Assembly: GCF_019977395.1 (NCBI RefSeq)
Contig: NZ_AP024660.1
Location: 1,178,001-1,242,000, forward strand
Direction of reading: 5' to 3'
Source of the DNA: Arthrobacter sp. NicSoilC5
GTDB lineage: Bacteria > Actinomycetota > Actinomycetes > Actinomycetales > Micrococcaceae
Length of the DNA: 64,000 nt
The notes under the pieces were generated by a model. It searched no databases and was not told the origin of the DNA. It saw only the letters and a program-made list of their open reading frames with translations. Below are positions 1 to 9,200 of this stretch, one piece after another. Numbering within the stretch: position 1 is the stretch's first letter; each line of letters opens with the position of its first letter. The position numbers were made by a program, and so were the translations under genes.

Positions 1-914
1 GAGCCGAGCGACCGAAGCCGTTCACGGGCCGTGGACAACCGGTACCAGGTGTCCCTGGCGGCATTGAGCCGCGGTGTGGCCTCGGCTGCGAGCTGTTCCA
101 ACGCTGCCTGCTGCCTGCGCCCGGCCTCGAGTTCCTGCTCGACGGCGGTCCTGCGCGCCTTGAGCGCCGCTTCGTCCGCCACATCCTGCTCCAGGGCCTG
201 CTGCAGCTGCACCAGGTCGTCGGCGAGCAGGCGCGCCCGGGCGTCCCGGACGTCGAACTGGACCCGCTGCGCGCGGCGGGCCACCTCGGCCTGCTTCCCA
301 AGGGGCGTGAGCTGCCGCCGGATCTCCCCGGTGAGGTCGGTCAGGCGCTGGAGGTTGGCCTGCATGGCCTCGAGCTTCCGTACCGTCCGTTCCTTGCGGC
401 GCCGGTGCTTGAGGATCCCGGCAGCCTCCTCAATGAAGCCGCGGCGGTCCTCGGGAGTGGCGTGCAGGACGCGGTCCAGCTGGCCCTGGCCCACGATGAC
501 GTGCATTTCCCGGCCCAGGCCGGAATCGGAGAGCAGTTCCTGGATGTCCAGCAGGCGGCAGCCTGCGCCGTTGATGGCATATTCGGACCCGCCCGTCCGG
601 AACAGCGTCCGGGAAATCGTGACTTCGCTGTACTCGATGGGGAGTGCGCCATCGGTGTTGTCGATGGTGAGCGAAACGTGGGCGCGGCCCAGCGGCGGAC
701 GCCCGGACGTGCCGGCAAAAATGACGTCCTCCATCTTGCCGCCGCGCAGGGTTTTGGCCCCTTGCTCGCCCATGACCCACGCCAGGGCGTCCACCACGTT
801 GGACTTGCCGGATCCGTTGGGACCCACGACGGCGGTGACGCCGGGTTCGAACTCGAAGGTGGTGGACGACGCAAAGGACTTGAACCCCCGGACGGTGAGG
901 CTTTTGAGGTGCAA
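1..914 (-). CDS. smc: Chromosome segregation SMC ATPase (5' part only)
   Basis: Subunit of the SMC-ScpAB condensin that organises and partitions the chromosome. Only about 304 N-terminal residues are inside the window; the gene runs off the left edge. Residues 31-38 form the head Walker A loop (GPNGSGKS), residues 61-68 read MEDVIFAG, and from about residue 165 the sequence becomes the Arg/Glu/Gln/Ala-rich start of the first coiled coil. I start at TTG 914 because it gives the family N-terminus (MHLKSLTV) and has AGGAG 12 nt upstream; an in-frame ATG at 947 adds 11 residues but has no ribosome-binding site. In many actinobacteria smc follows mutM directly; here about 13 kb separate them. Identity is certain, the start less so. 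Confidence 0.95.
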   Translation of the reverse strand, partial: MHLKSLTVRGFKSFASSTTFEFEPGVTAVVGPNGSGKSNVVDALAWVMGEQGAKTLRGGKMEDVIFAGTSGRPPLGRAHVSLTIDNTDGALPIEYSEVTISRTLFRTGGSEYAINGAGCRLLDIQELLSDSGLGREMHVIVGQGQLDRVLHATPEDRRGFIEEAAGILKHRRRKERTVRKLEAMQANLQRLTDLTGEIRRQLTPLGKQAEVARRAQRVQFDVRDARARLLADDLVQLQQALEQDVADEAALKARRTAVEQELEAGRRQQAALEQLAAEATPRLNAARDTWYRLSTARERLRSLG

Positions 915-1143
915 GGCTTTTCTGGTCTCCTGGAGCGGGTGGGGCATTTTGCTGGAACCGGGTTACTACAATCTACTGCGCAGGACCGACATTTCCCGGC
1001 AGCAGCACCCGGGAACCGGCGCGGGCACCGGAGGTGGATATGCGTGTTCCGGCACTGCAAAGGCATAGTTAAGCTCTTGAGCCTGCGCAGATGTGGGTAC
1101 GGTCACCGCAGGAACGCGGGACGAAAACGAAGAGGGGCTTGAA

Positions 1144-2166
1144 TTGGCAGGTAATGCAACCTTCCGCCACAGCAACACCGCGCTGCTCTCGGTGAGCAGC
1201 GTCGAGGCTCCAAGGATTGTGAGCTCCACGGACTTTGACCGGCGGCTGGCATCGACCCTGCAGCGGCTCAAGTTTCCGCCGCGGCTGCTCGAGCGCGTGG
1301 CGGGCATCACGCACCGCCGGTGGTGGGCTGCCGGTACATCGTTCGACGACGCCGCGGTGGAAGCCGGCGCCAAGGCCCTCGCCGAGGCCGGCATCGAAGC
1401 CTCCGACGTCGGACTGCTGATCAACACCTCGGTGACCCGGCGCAACCTTGAACCATCAGTGGCGGTGAAGATCCACCACAGCCTGAGCCTGCCGTCGTCA
1501 GCCATGAACTTCGACCTTGCCAACGCCTGCCTGGGCTTCGTGAATGCCCTGACCCTGGCAGCCAACATGATCGACTCGGGCCAGATACGCTACGCCGTCA
1601 TTGTCAACGGCGAGGACGCCCAGCTGACGCAGGAGGCCACCCTGGCCCGGCTGCAGCGGCCCGAGACAACGCGCGATGACTTCAACCGGGAGTTCGCCAC
1701 CCTGACCCTGGGATCCGGGGCGGCCGCGGCCGTCCTGGGGCCCGCCGACGAGCACCCGGGAGCACACCGGGTGGTGGGCGGCGTAATGCGCGCCGGCACC
1801 GAACACCACGAGTTGTGCGTGGGCGGCATCGACGGCATGAACACCGACACGAAGGGGCTGCTCGACGGCGGCCTCCAGCTCGTGGTCGATGCATGGCAGG
1901 AAGCCCAGCCCGAATGGGACTGGGCCGCGATGGACCGCTACGTCACGCACCAGGTCAGCAACGCCTACACCCAGGCCATCATCGATGCGATCGACCTGGA
2001 CCCGGACAAGGTGCCCATCACGTTCCCGCACTGGGGCAATGTGGGTCCGGCATCGCTCCCCATGACGCTCGCAGCCGAGGCGCAGTCGTTGGGCAGCGGT
2101 GACAGGGTGTTGTGCATGGGCGTCGGATCCGGCCTGAACACCGCAATGCTGGAAATCGTTTGGTGA
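1144..2166 (+). CDS. oleA: OleA, thiolase-fold acyl-CoA condensing enzyme for alkene synthesis
   Basis: Thiolase-superfamily (FabH/KAS III-like) enzyme expected to join two fatty acyl-CoAs head to head into a beta-keto acid, the first step of long-chain alkene synthesis. The 340-residue product keeps the condensing triad: Cys129 (NACLGF), His269 (THQVSN) and Asn299 (GNVGPAS). I chose TTG 1144, preceded by AAGAGGGG at 1130-1137, over an in-frame GTG at 1093 with no ribosome-binding site. The stop overlaps the start of oleBC (GTGA), so the genes are translationally coupled. FabH-like sequences alone would be ambiguous, but the following hydrolase-synthetase fusion and reductase make the OleA assignment strong. 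Confidence 0.9.
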   Translation: MAGNATFRHSNTALLSVSSVEAPRIVSSTDFDRRLASTLQRLKFPPRLLERVAGITHRRWWAAGTSFDDAAVEAGAKALAEAGIEASDVGLLINTSVTRRNLEPSVAVKIHHSLSLPSSAMNFDLANACLGFVNALTLAANMIDSGQIRYAVIVNGEDAQLTQEATLARLQRPETTRDDFNREFATLTLGSGAAAAVLGPADEHPGAHRVVGGVMRAGTEHHELCVGGIDGMNTDTKGLLDGGLQLVVDAWQEAQPEWDWAAMDRYVTHQVSNAYTQAIIDAIDLDPDKVPITFPHWGNVGPASLPMTLAAEAQSLGSGDRVLCMGVGSGLNTAMLEIVW

Positions 2167-4862
2167 TCGCGGACTGGCCGGGCGTCAACCCCGAGTGGTC
2201 GCGCCACATCGATGTCCCCTCCACATCGGGGGCTGACTCCCCCGGCACGGTGCGCCGCTGGCACCTGCTGGACAATGGCGGGGAACTGGCACGCCGCGGC
2301 CTGGCTCCCCAGGGAACCCTGTTGTGCGTTCACGGCAATCCCACGTGGTCCTACCTGTGGCGGAGCCTGCTGGCCGCCGGATCGGATCCCGCGCACCCGT
2401 GGCGCGTGGTGGCCGTGGACCAGCTGGACATGGGTTTCTCGGAGCGGACCGGGACCTTCCGGCGGCTGGCGGACAGGATCAACGACCTTGGCGACGTGAC
2501 CGCCGCCCTGGACCTGGCAGGGCCCGTGGTCTCGGTGGGCCACGACTGGGGCGGGGTCATCAGCCTCGGCTGGGCGCTGGCCCACACCGACCAACTGGCC
2601 GGCGTGGTCCTGACCAACACCGCCGTCCACCAGCCCGCCGGCTCCCCCATCCCGCCGGCGCTGCGCCTTGCCCTCCACCCTGCCGTGCACCGCTGGGGCA
2701 CCACCACTACCGATGCTTTCCTGCGGGTGACGCATTCGCTGGCACACCCGCCGCTGCCCGCGGACGTGCGGAACGCCTTCATGGCCCCGTACCGCAGCGC
2801 CCCACGCCGTGCGGGGGTGGGCAACTTCGTGGCGGACATTCCCGTTGACGCCTCACACCCCAGCTTTGCTGCCCTCAACGGCGTGGCGGACGGCGTGCGC
2901 GGCCTTGAGGTGCCGGTCCTGATGCTGTGGGGCCCACGGGACCCCATCTTCTCCGACCGCTACCTGAAGGACCTGCTCACCCGCCTCCCCCACGCGGACG
3001 TGCACCGCTACGAGGGTGCGGGGCACCTGGTGGCAGAGGACCGGAACATCGCGCCGGCGGTCTTCGACTGGCTTGCCGGCCGCCTCACGCACGGCGGGGT
3101 CAGTGTTGCTGACCGTGGCCCAGCTGCTGAAGGCGACGCGGTCACTGGACCCGCCGCCCCGGCTGACGGCCGTGGCTTCACGCCCTTGTGGACGCTTCTT
3201 GGGGAGCTGGCCGGCGGCCCGTCCGCGGGCGGAAGGGCCGTCGTCGAAATGGCACCGGATGGCACGGTGGCCCGTTCGCTCACCTGGCGGCAGCTGGAAG
3301 AAAGCGTCGGGCACCTCTCCGCAGGCCTGCAGGGGGCCGGAGTAGGACCGGGCAGCCGGGTGAGCCTGATGGTCCCGCCCGGGGTGGACCTGACCGTGGC
3401 CCTGTATGCCTGCCTGCGGCTGGGAGCCGTGGTGGTGGTTGCCGACGCCGGCCTGGGCACCAAGGGACTGAGCCGGGCGGTCAAGGGAGCGACGCCCGAT
3501 GTCCTGATCGGGATTGACAAAGCCCTTGCCGCTGCCCGGGCACTGGGCTGGGCGTCCAGGCGCATCAGTGTGCAGGACCTGCCGGCAGGTCGGCGCCGGC
3601 TCCTCGGGGTGGAGACCTCACTCGCCGCCCTGGCCAGGGCAGGCGCGGGGCGTGCCGCTGCCGGCACCGCTCCCGCCTCCAGCCCGGACGCAGACTCCCC
3701 GGCCGCCGTCCTTTTCACGTCCGGCTCCACCGGTCCCGCCAAGGGCGTGTTGTACACCCACCGGCAGCTTGCGGCCATGCGGGACACCGTGGCGGGAACC
3801 TTCGGCATCAAGCCGGGCCAGAAGCTGGTGGCAGGCTTTGCGCCGTTCGCCTTGCTGGGGCCGGCGCTGGGAACCGTATCCGTAACGCCGGCCATGGATG
3901 TCACAGCGCCCCGGACCTTGACCGCGCGCGCCCTGGCCGATGCTGCAGCGGCCATCGACGCCACGGTGGTCTTCGCGTCCCCTGCCGCCCTGCGCAACGT
4001 CGTCGCCACCCGGGACGGCCTCAGCCCGGAGGGCACCGCTGCACTCGGCCGCGTCCAGCTGCTGCTCTCTGCCGGCGCACCGGTTCCGGAACCTCTCCTT
4101 GCGGAGGTGCAGCAGCTGCTGCCCGCCGCCTCGTTGCATACCCCCTACGGCATGACCGAGGCCCTGCCTGTCACCGATATCAGCCTCGAACAGGTCCAGG
4201 CCGCGGCGGCCGACGCCGAAGCCGGAAGAACGCCAGGGGCCGGCAACGGCGTCTGCGTAGGGCATCCCGTCCAGGGCGCCCGCATAGCCGTGATCCCGTT
4301 GGCGGCTGACGGTACCGCCCCGGGGGCTGAGCCGGTGACGGAACCGGGGGTAACGGGGGAAATCCTGGTCAGCGCGCCGCACGTCAAGGACGGCTACGAC
4401 AGGCTTTGGCTGACCGGGCAGGCGAGCGCCGGGCCGGCCGGCTGGCACCGCACCGGAGATGTGGGCCATTTCGACGCCGATGGCCGCCTGTGGGTGGAAG
4501 GGCGCCTGGCGCACATCATCACGGCGCCCCCTGGAGTGGTCACCCCGGTCGGCGCCGAACAGGCCATCGAACGGCTGGACGGTGTCCGGATGGCAGCCGT
4601 CGTGGGCGTGGGGCCCGCGGGCACCCAGGCCGTCGCCGCCGTCGTCGAAACCGTACCGCCGGCCCGTAAGGCCGGCCCTGCGGGCACGGACCTGGCCAGG
4701 AAGGTACGGAGCGCCGCCCAGGGTGCAGGCGTGTCCGTGGCGGCAGTCCTGGTTGTCCCCGCGCAGCCCACCGACATCCGCCACAACGCAAAGATCGACA
4801 GGTCGCGGCTGGCCCAATGGGCCTCGTCAGTGCTGGCCGGCGGCCGTCGGGTGGCGCCGTGA
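2163..4862 (+). CDS. oleBC: OleBC fusion: beta-lactone decarboxylase + beta-lactone synthetase
   Basis: Two-domain enzyme of 899 residues. Residues about 1-310 are an alpha/beta hydrolase of the haloalkane-dehalogenase type, with nucleophile Asp128 in GHDWGG and general base His288 (GAGHLV); this is OleB, which decarboxylates beta-lactones to alkenes. A Pro/Ala/Gly-rich linker (about 311-338) leads to an AMP-binding domain with P-loop TSGSTGPAKG near 519-528, PYGMTE near 661-666 and HRTGDVG later; this is OleC, which closes beta-hydroxy acids to beta-lactones using ATP. GTG 2163 overlaps the oleA stop, and the 3' end overlaps oleD. B-C fusions are known from actinobacterial ole clusters. Fusion is read directly from one continuous frame. 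Confidence 0.92.
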   Translation: MIADWPGVNPEWSRHIDVPSTSGADSPGTVRRWHLLDNGGELARRGLAPQGTLLCVHGNPTWSYLWRSLLAAGSDPAHPWRVVAVDQLDMGFSERTGTFRRLADRINDLGDVTAALDLAGPVVSVGHDWGGVISLGWALAHTDQLAGVVLTNTAVHQPAGSPIPPALRLALHPAVHRWGTTTTDAFLRVTHSLAHPPLPADVRNAFMAPYRSAPRRAGVGNFVADIPVDASHPSFAALNGVADGVRGLEVPVLMLWGPRDPIFSDRYLKDLLTRLPHADVHRYEGAGHLVAEDRNIAPAVFDWLAGRLTHGGVSVADRGPAAEGDAVTGPAAPADGRGFTPLWTLLGELAGGPSAGGRAVVEMAPDGTVARSLTWRQLEESVGHLSAGLQGAGVGPGSRVSLMVPPGVDLTVALYACLRLGAVVVVADAGLGTKGLSRAVKGATPDVLIGIDKALAAARALGWASRRISVQDLPAGRRRLLGVETSLAALARAGAGRAAAGTAPASSPDADSPAAVLFTSGSTGPAKGVLYTHRQLAAMRDTVAGTFGIKPGQKLVAGFAPFALLGPALGTVSVTPAMDVTAPRTLTARALADAAAAIDATVVFASPAALRNVVATRDGLSPEGTAALGRVQLLLSAGAPVPEPLLAEVQQLLPAASLHTPYGMTEALPVTDISLEQVQAAAADAEAGRTPGAGNGVCVGHPVQGARIAVIPLAADGTAPGAEPVTEPGVTGEILVSAPHVKDGYDRLWLTGQASAGPAGWHRTGDVGHFDADGRLWVEGRLAHIITAPPGVVTPVGAEQAIERLDGVRMAAVVGVGPAGTQAVAAVVETVPPARKAGPAGTDLARKVRSAAQGAGVSVAAVLVVPAQPTDIRHNAKIDRSRLAQWASSVLAGGRRVAP

Positions 4863-5830
4863 AAATCCTGGTCACCGGGGCAAGCGGCCTGCTGGGACGA
4901 GAAGTGGCAGGGCTGCTGGTGCGCAGGGGCCACGCCGTCACCACCTTCCAGCGGCGTCCCTCAGAGATCGACGGCGCGGCGGACCATTGCGGTTCGCTCA
5001 CCGACGACGCCGCCGTCAGGACTGCCGTGAGGGACACCGAGGCAGTCATCCACCTCGCGGCCAAAGTATCCTTCACCGGCCGGGCCGACGAGTTTGACCG
5101 GGTGAACGTGGAGGGAACGCGGCGCCTGGTCCTGGCGGCGCGCGAAGCCGGAGTCAGCGACTTTGTATTTGTCTCCTCACCGTCGGTGGCCAATTCAGGC
5201 GCCGCCATCGCCGGACTCGGCGCAGAACCGGCCGATCCGGCACGCGCCCACGGCGACTACGCCCGCACCAAAGCGCAGGCGGAGCTTTTGGCCCTCGACG
5301 CGGACGCCCCGGGCTTCCGCGTCGCCGCCGTGCGGCCGCACGTGGTCTGGGGACCCGGTGACACCCAGCTGGTGGAACGCGTGCTGGCGCGGGCGGCCCG
5401 GAACCGCCTGCCGCTGCTGGACGCGGGCGCCGCGCTTATCGACACCACGTACGTGGACAATGCGGCGGCGGCGATCGTTGCGGCCCTGGACCGTATCAGT
5501 GAAATCCACGGGAGGGCGCTGGTTGTCACCAATGGCGAACCGCGGCCGGTAGGCGAACTGATTGCCGGCATCTGCGCCGCCGGGGGCGTTCCCGCGCCGT
5601 CGTGGTCCGTACCGGGAAAGCTTGCCCGAATTGCGGGATCAGTGGTGGAAAAAGCGTGGCCCAGGCTCGGCAAAGAGGACGAACCGCCCATGACCAGGTT
5701 TCTTGCTGAACAGCTGTCCACGGCACACTGGTTCGATCAGCGTGAGACCCAAAAACTCCTTGCCTGGACTCCCGCCGTCTCCATCGATGAAGGCCTTGAG
5801 CGGCTGGCGGACTACTACCGCTCCCGCTGA
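4859..5830 (+). CDS. oleD: OleD, 2-alkyl-3-oxoalkanoate reductase (short-chain dehydrogenase)
   Basis: NAD(P)H-dependent reductase that turns the beta-keto acid made by OleA into the beta-hydroxy acid used by OleC. The 323-residue protein is an extended SDR: Rossmann motif GASGLLG at residues 7-13, serines in VSSPS around 106-109, and the catalytic pair Tyr134 and Lys138 (YARTK). GTG 4859 overlaps the oleBC stop codon, so all three ole genes form one coupled operon. A general NAD-dependent epimerase label would also fit the fold, but the position directly after oleA and oleBC argues for OleD. Confidence 0.9.
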   Translation: MKILVTGASGLLGREVAGLLVRRGHAVTTFQRRPSEIDGAADHCGSLTDDAAVRTAVRDTEAVIHLAAKVSFTGRADEFDRVNVEGTRRLVLAAREAGVSDFVFVSSPSVANSGAAIAGLGAEPADPARAHGDYARTKAQAELLALDADAPGFRVAAVRPHVVWGPGDTQLVERVLARAARNRLPLLDAGAALIDTTYVDNAAAAIVAALDRISEIHGRALVVTNGEPRPVGELIAGICAAGGVPAPSWSVPGKLARIAGSVVEKAWPRLGKEDEPPMTRFLAEQLSTAHWFDQRETQKLLAWTPAVSIDEGLERLADYYRSR

Positions 5831-6223
5831 GCCGCTTCACCGGCGCTGGGGCGCCAGGCTCCCGTGACGTTGCCGGGACAGCTCATGGGCGCAGGGCCCA
5901 TATCCCGGTGACGACGGGCCCCAGGGGCCTGTGTGGATTTCCACACACCTGCCCGAAATGGTTTTCCATTTCCTGCAGGCGCGTCCCGGCCGCCCCTAGA
6001 CTCTCGCTTACAGGGCTGCCTGCTGGCTGGCGTTGGTGGTCTCAAAAGGTCTTTCGGACCGGTTCCCGCCAACGCTTTCCAACTGCCAGTGCAGACAGCT
6101 CCGGTTATTGGGTCCTGACGCAGGGACAACTGAATATCTTGGTTTGGCTGCCCCGGGGGGAGCGGCTTTCGGCAGGGACGCCAATGTCCCGCCGATACTT
6201 TCGCTTCAACCCAGGAGTTCACA
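5831..6223 (+). promoter_or_regulatory. Structured 5' leader of the giant DUF4082 protein gene
   Basis: This 393-base stretch has no gene. A possible -10 box (TAGACT, 5997-6002) would give a transcript leader of about 215 nt. In it, GCGTTGG (6030-6036) can pair with CCAACGC (6069-6075), enclosing a GGTC/GACC hairpin (6048-6060); further on, 6170-6194 forms a hairpin with a 9-bp stem and one bulged A. AGGAG (about 6213-6217) then precedes ATG 6224. I do not recognise a known riboswitch class. The pairing is seen in the sequence; regulation is inference. Confidence 0.4.
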
Positions 6224-9200
6224 ATGCCAGCATCGAAGGCGCATCACCGGCTGGTCCTGAAAAGGACAGCTGCCACGTTGGTACTCGCTCTTCTTGCAGC
6301 ATTGCTTCCCGCATTTGCACCCCTGGGAGTCCTCCAGTCCGCCTACGCCGCGGACCCTTGCGCGCCGCTGCTCAATCCCATTGCGTGCGAGAATTCGAAA
6401 CCGGGCAGCCCGTCCTCGGAATGGGACATCGACGGAGCCGGTGACAGCACCCTGCAGGGCTTTTCGACGGACATCAGCGTCAACGCAGGCCAACCGCTGC
6501 AGTTCAAAATCGATACAACCGCCAGCAACTACACCATCGCGATCTACCGGACCGGGTGGTACCAGGGACTTGGTGCCCGGAAGGTCGCCGATGTGGTTCC
6601 CTCCGCGCTCCGGCAGGCCCAGCCGCAATGTACTTCGGACGTGGCCACCGGACTTTACGACTGCGGCACGTGGGCCGTCTCCGCCACGTGGCAGGTCCCG
6701 TCCACAGCCGTCTCCGGCATCTACCTTGCAGTCCTCAACCGTCCCGACACCGGCGGCCGGAGCCACATCACCTTCATCGTCCGCAACGACAGCAGCCAGG
6801 CCCCTGTGGTCTTCCAGACCTCCGACCCGACCTGGCAGGCCTACAACACCTACGGCGGTTCCGATTTCTATGAAGGCGGCAGCAACGGGCGCGCCTACAA
6901 GATCAGCTACAACCGGCCCGTCGCCACCCGCAGCGGTCCCGATGGACGTGACTTCTACTTCAGCAATGAGTACCCCCTGGTCAGGTTCCTCGAAAAGAAC
7001 GGCTATGACGTCTCCTACATCAGCGGCGTGGACACTGACCGGAACGGTTCGCTGCTGCTCAACCACAAAGTGTTCCTGTCCGTGGGCCACGACGAGTACT
7101 GGTCCGGCGCCCAGCGCGCCAATGTCGAGAAAGCGCGCGATGCCGGAGTGAATTTGCAGTTCCTGTCCGGCAATGAAGCCTACTGGCGCACCAGATATGA
7201 ACCGTCGAAAACGGACGGGGCGGCGTACCGCACCCTGGTCTCCTATAAGGAAACCTGGTCGAACGCCAAAATCGATCCGAGCACTGAATGGACGGGAACG
7301 TGGCGCGATCCCCGCTATGCCGCACCCGCCAATGGCGGCGGACGGCCGGAGAACGGCCTGACAGGCACGATGTACATGTCCAACTTCACGGACCTGCCGG
7401 TCACGGTGAGCGCAGCGGAGGGGAAGTCCCGTCTGTGGCGCAACACGTCCCTTGCCTCGCTCCCCGTGGGAGGCTCCGCCCAGCTTGCGCCCCACACAGT
7501 GGGCTACGAATCGGACGAAGATCTGGACAACGGTTTCAGGCCTGCAGGACTGGTCAGGCTCTCCACCACTACCGGGGCCGTGGACCAGTACCTGCAGGAC
7601 TTCGGCAATACCGTGAAGCCCGGCACAACAACCCATAACGTCACGCTGTACAAGGCCGCCAGCGGGGCCTTGGTGTTCTCTGCAGGCAGCGTGCAGTGGA
7701 CCTGGGGGCTCGACCAGCAACATGACGGCCCCGGCGCGGCTCCTGATCCCCGGATGCAGCAGGCGCAGGTCAACCTTCTGGCGGACATGGGAGCCCAACC
7801 CGCCACTCTTGACGCGGCATTGACGGCTGCGAGCGCCAGCACCGACACAGCAGGACCGACGGTGTCCATCACCTCCCCCGCAGACGGCACCACCATCGCG
7901 CACGGATCGTCCGTGACGGTATCCGGAACCGCCACCGACACCGGGGGCATCGTGGCCGGCGTCGAGGTGTCAACGGACGGCGGCAACACCTGGCACCCTG
8001 CCCAGGGAAAGCAGAACTGGACGTACACCTACATCCAGAAGGGCCTGTCCACCGCCAGCATCCGGGTCCGGGCAATCGACGACAGCGCGAACGCCGGCAC
8101 CGCGGCTACCCGGAGTATTTCGCTTAGCGGCCCGTACACCGTCTTCGGGCAGCAAGTCCCCGCGGTGGACGACGGCCAGGACGGCGGAGCCTACGAACTC
8201 GGCATGAAGTTCACCCCCACCACCGACGGTTTCATTACCGGCGTGCGCTTCTACAAGAGCACGTCCAACACCGGAACCCATGTCGGTTCGCTGTGGAGCC
8301 CTGACGGACAGCGGCTTGCCAGCGCTACTTTCGCTTCCGAGACCGCAACCGGCTGGCAAAAGGTTCTCTTCACCCAGCCTGTGGCTGTCACCGCAGGGAC
8401 GACCTACACCGTCTCCTACACCGATCCGAAAGGACATTACGCGGTCAAGGACTACCAGTGGGCGTACTTCGGCTTCAGCGATCCGCCCATGACGGTGGCG
8501 GGAGGATTCGGAAGCCCGGCGGCAGGCGTCTACGGCAGCCCTGATACGTATCCGTCCGCCTCGTACGGCAACGGAAACTACTTCGTGGACGCAGTCTTCG
8601 ACACCACGGACAACACTCCCCTGACGGCCTCGGGACAGTGGCCGTTGCCGGGATCCTCAAGCGTTCCCCAGTCGACCACCGTGGGCGCTGTATTCTCCAA
8701 GCCCGTGACGGCCTCCAGCGTACAGCTCAACCTCACGGCCGCGAACGGTACCCAGGTGGCCGGAACAACGGTGTACGACTCCGTGAGCCGCAAGACGACC
8801 TTTACGCCGTCCTCCCCGTTGGCGCTGGCGACGACGTACACCGCCGTACTCTCGGCGACTGCTTCCACGGGCGGCACCCTGACGGCGGGAGGGACGTGGT
8901 CGTTTACCACAGTCGTCTCTCCACCGACCCCCGGCACCTGCCCATGCAGCTTCTACGACGACTCGGTCCAGCCCGGCATCCCGGAGGTCAAGGACGGGAC
9001 GCCGCTGACCCTGGGCATACGCTTCTCCAGCACCGCTGACGGCACTGTGACCGGCGTGCGGTTCTACAAGTCGGCAGGCAACACCGGAACCCACACCGGA
9101 ACGCTCTTCTCGGGGTCGGGCACCGCCCTGGCGACTGTCACGTTTGCGAATGAGTCAACCTCGGGATGGCAGACGGCCTACTTCAACCAGCCAGTGGCAA

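Noticed and set aside
1093..1143. GTG 1093 as the oleA start
   Set aside because: TTG 1144 has an AAGAGGGG ribosome-binding site and gives the usual OleA N-terminus.
5997..6223. Known riboswitch (c-di-AMP, c-di-GMP or SAM class) before the DUF4082 gene
   Set aside because: None of the conserved core motifs of these classes is present in the leader as far as I can see.
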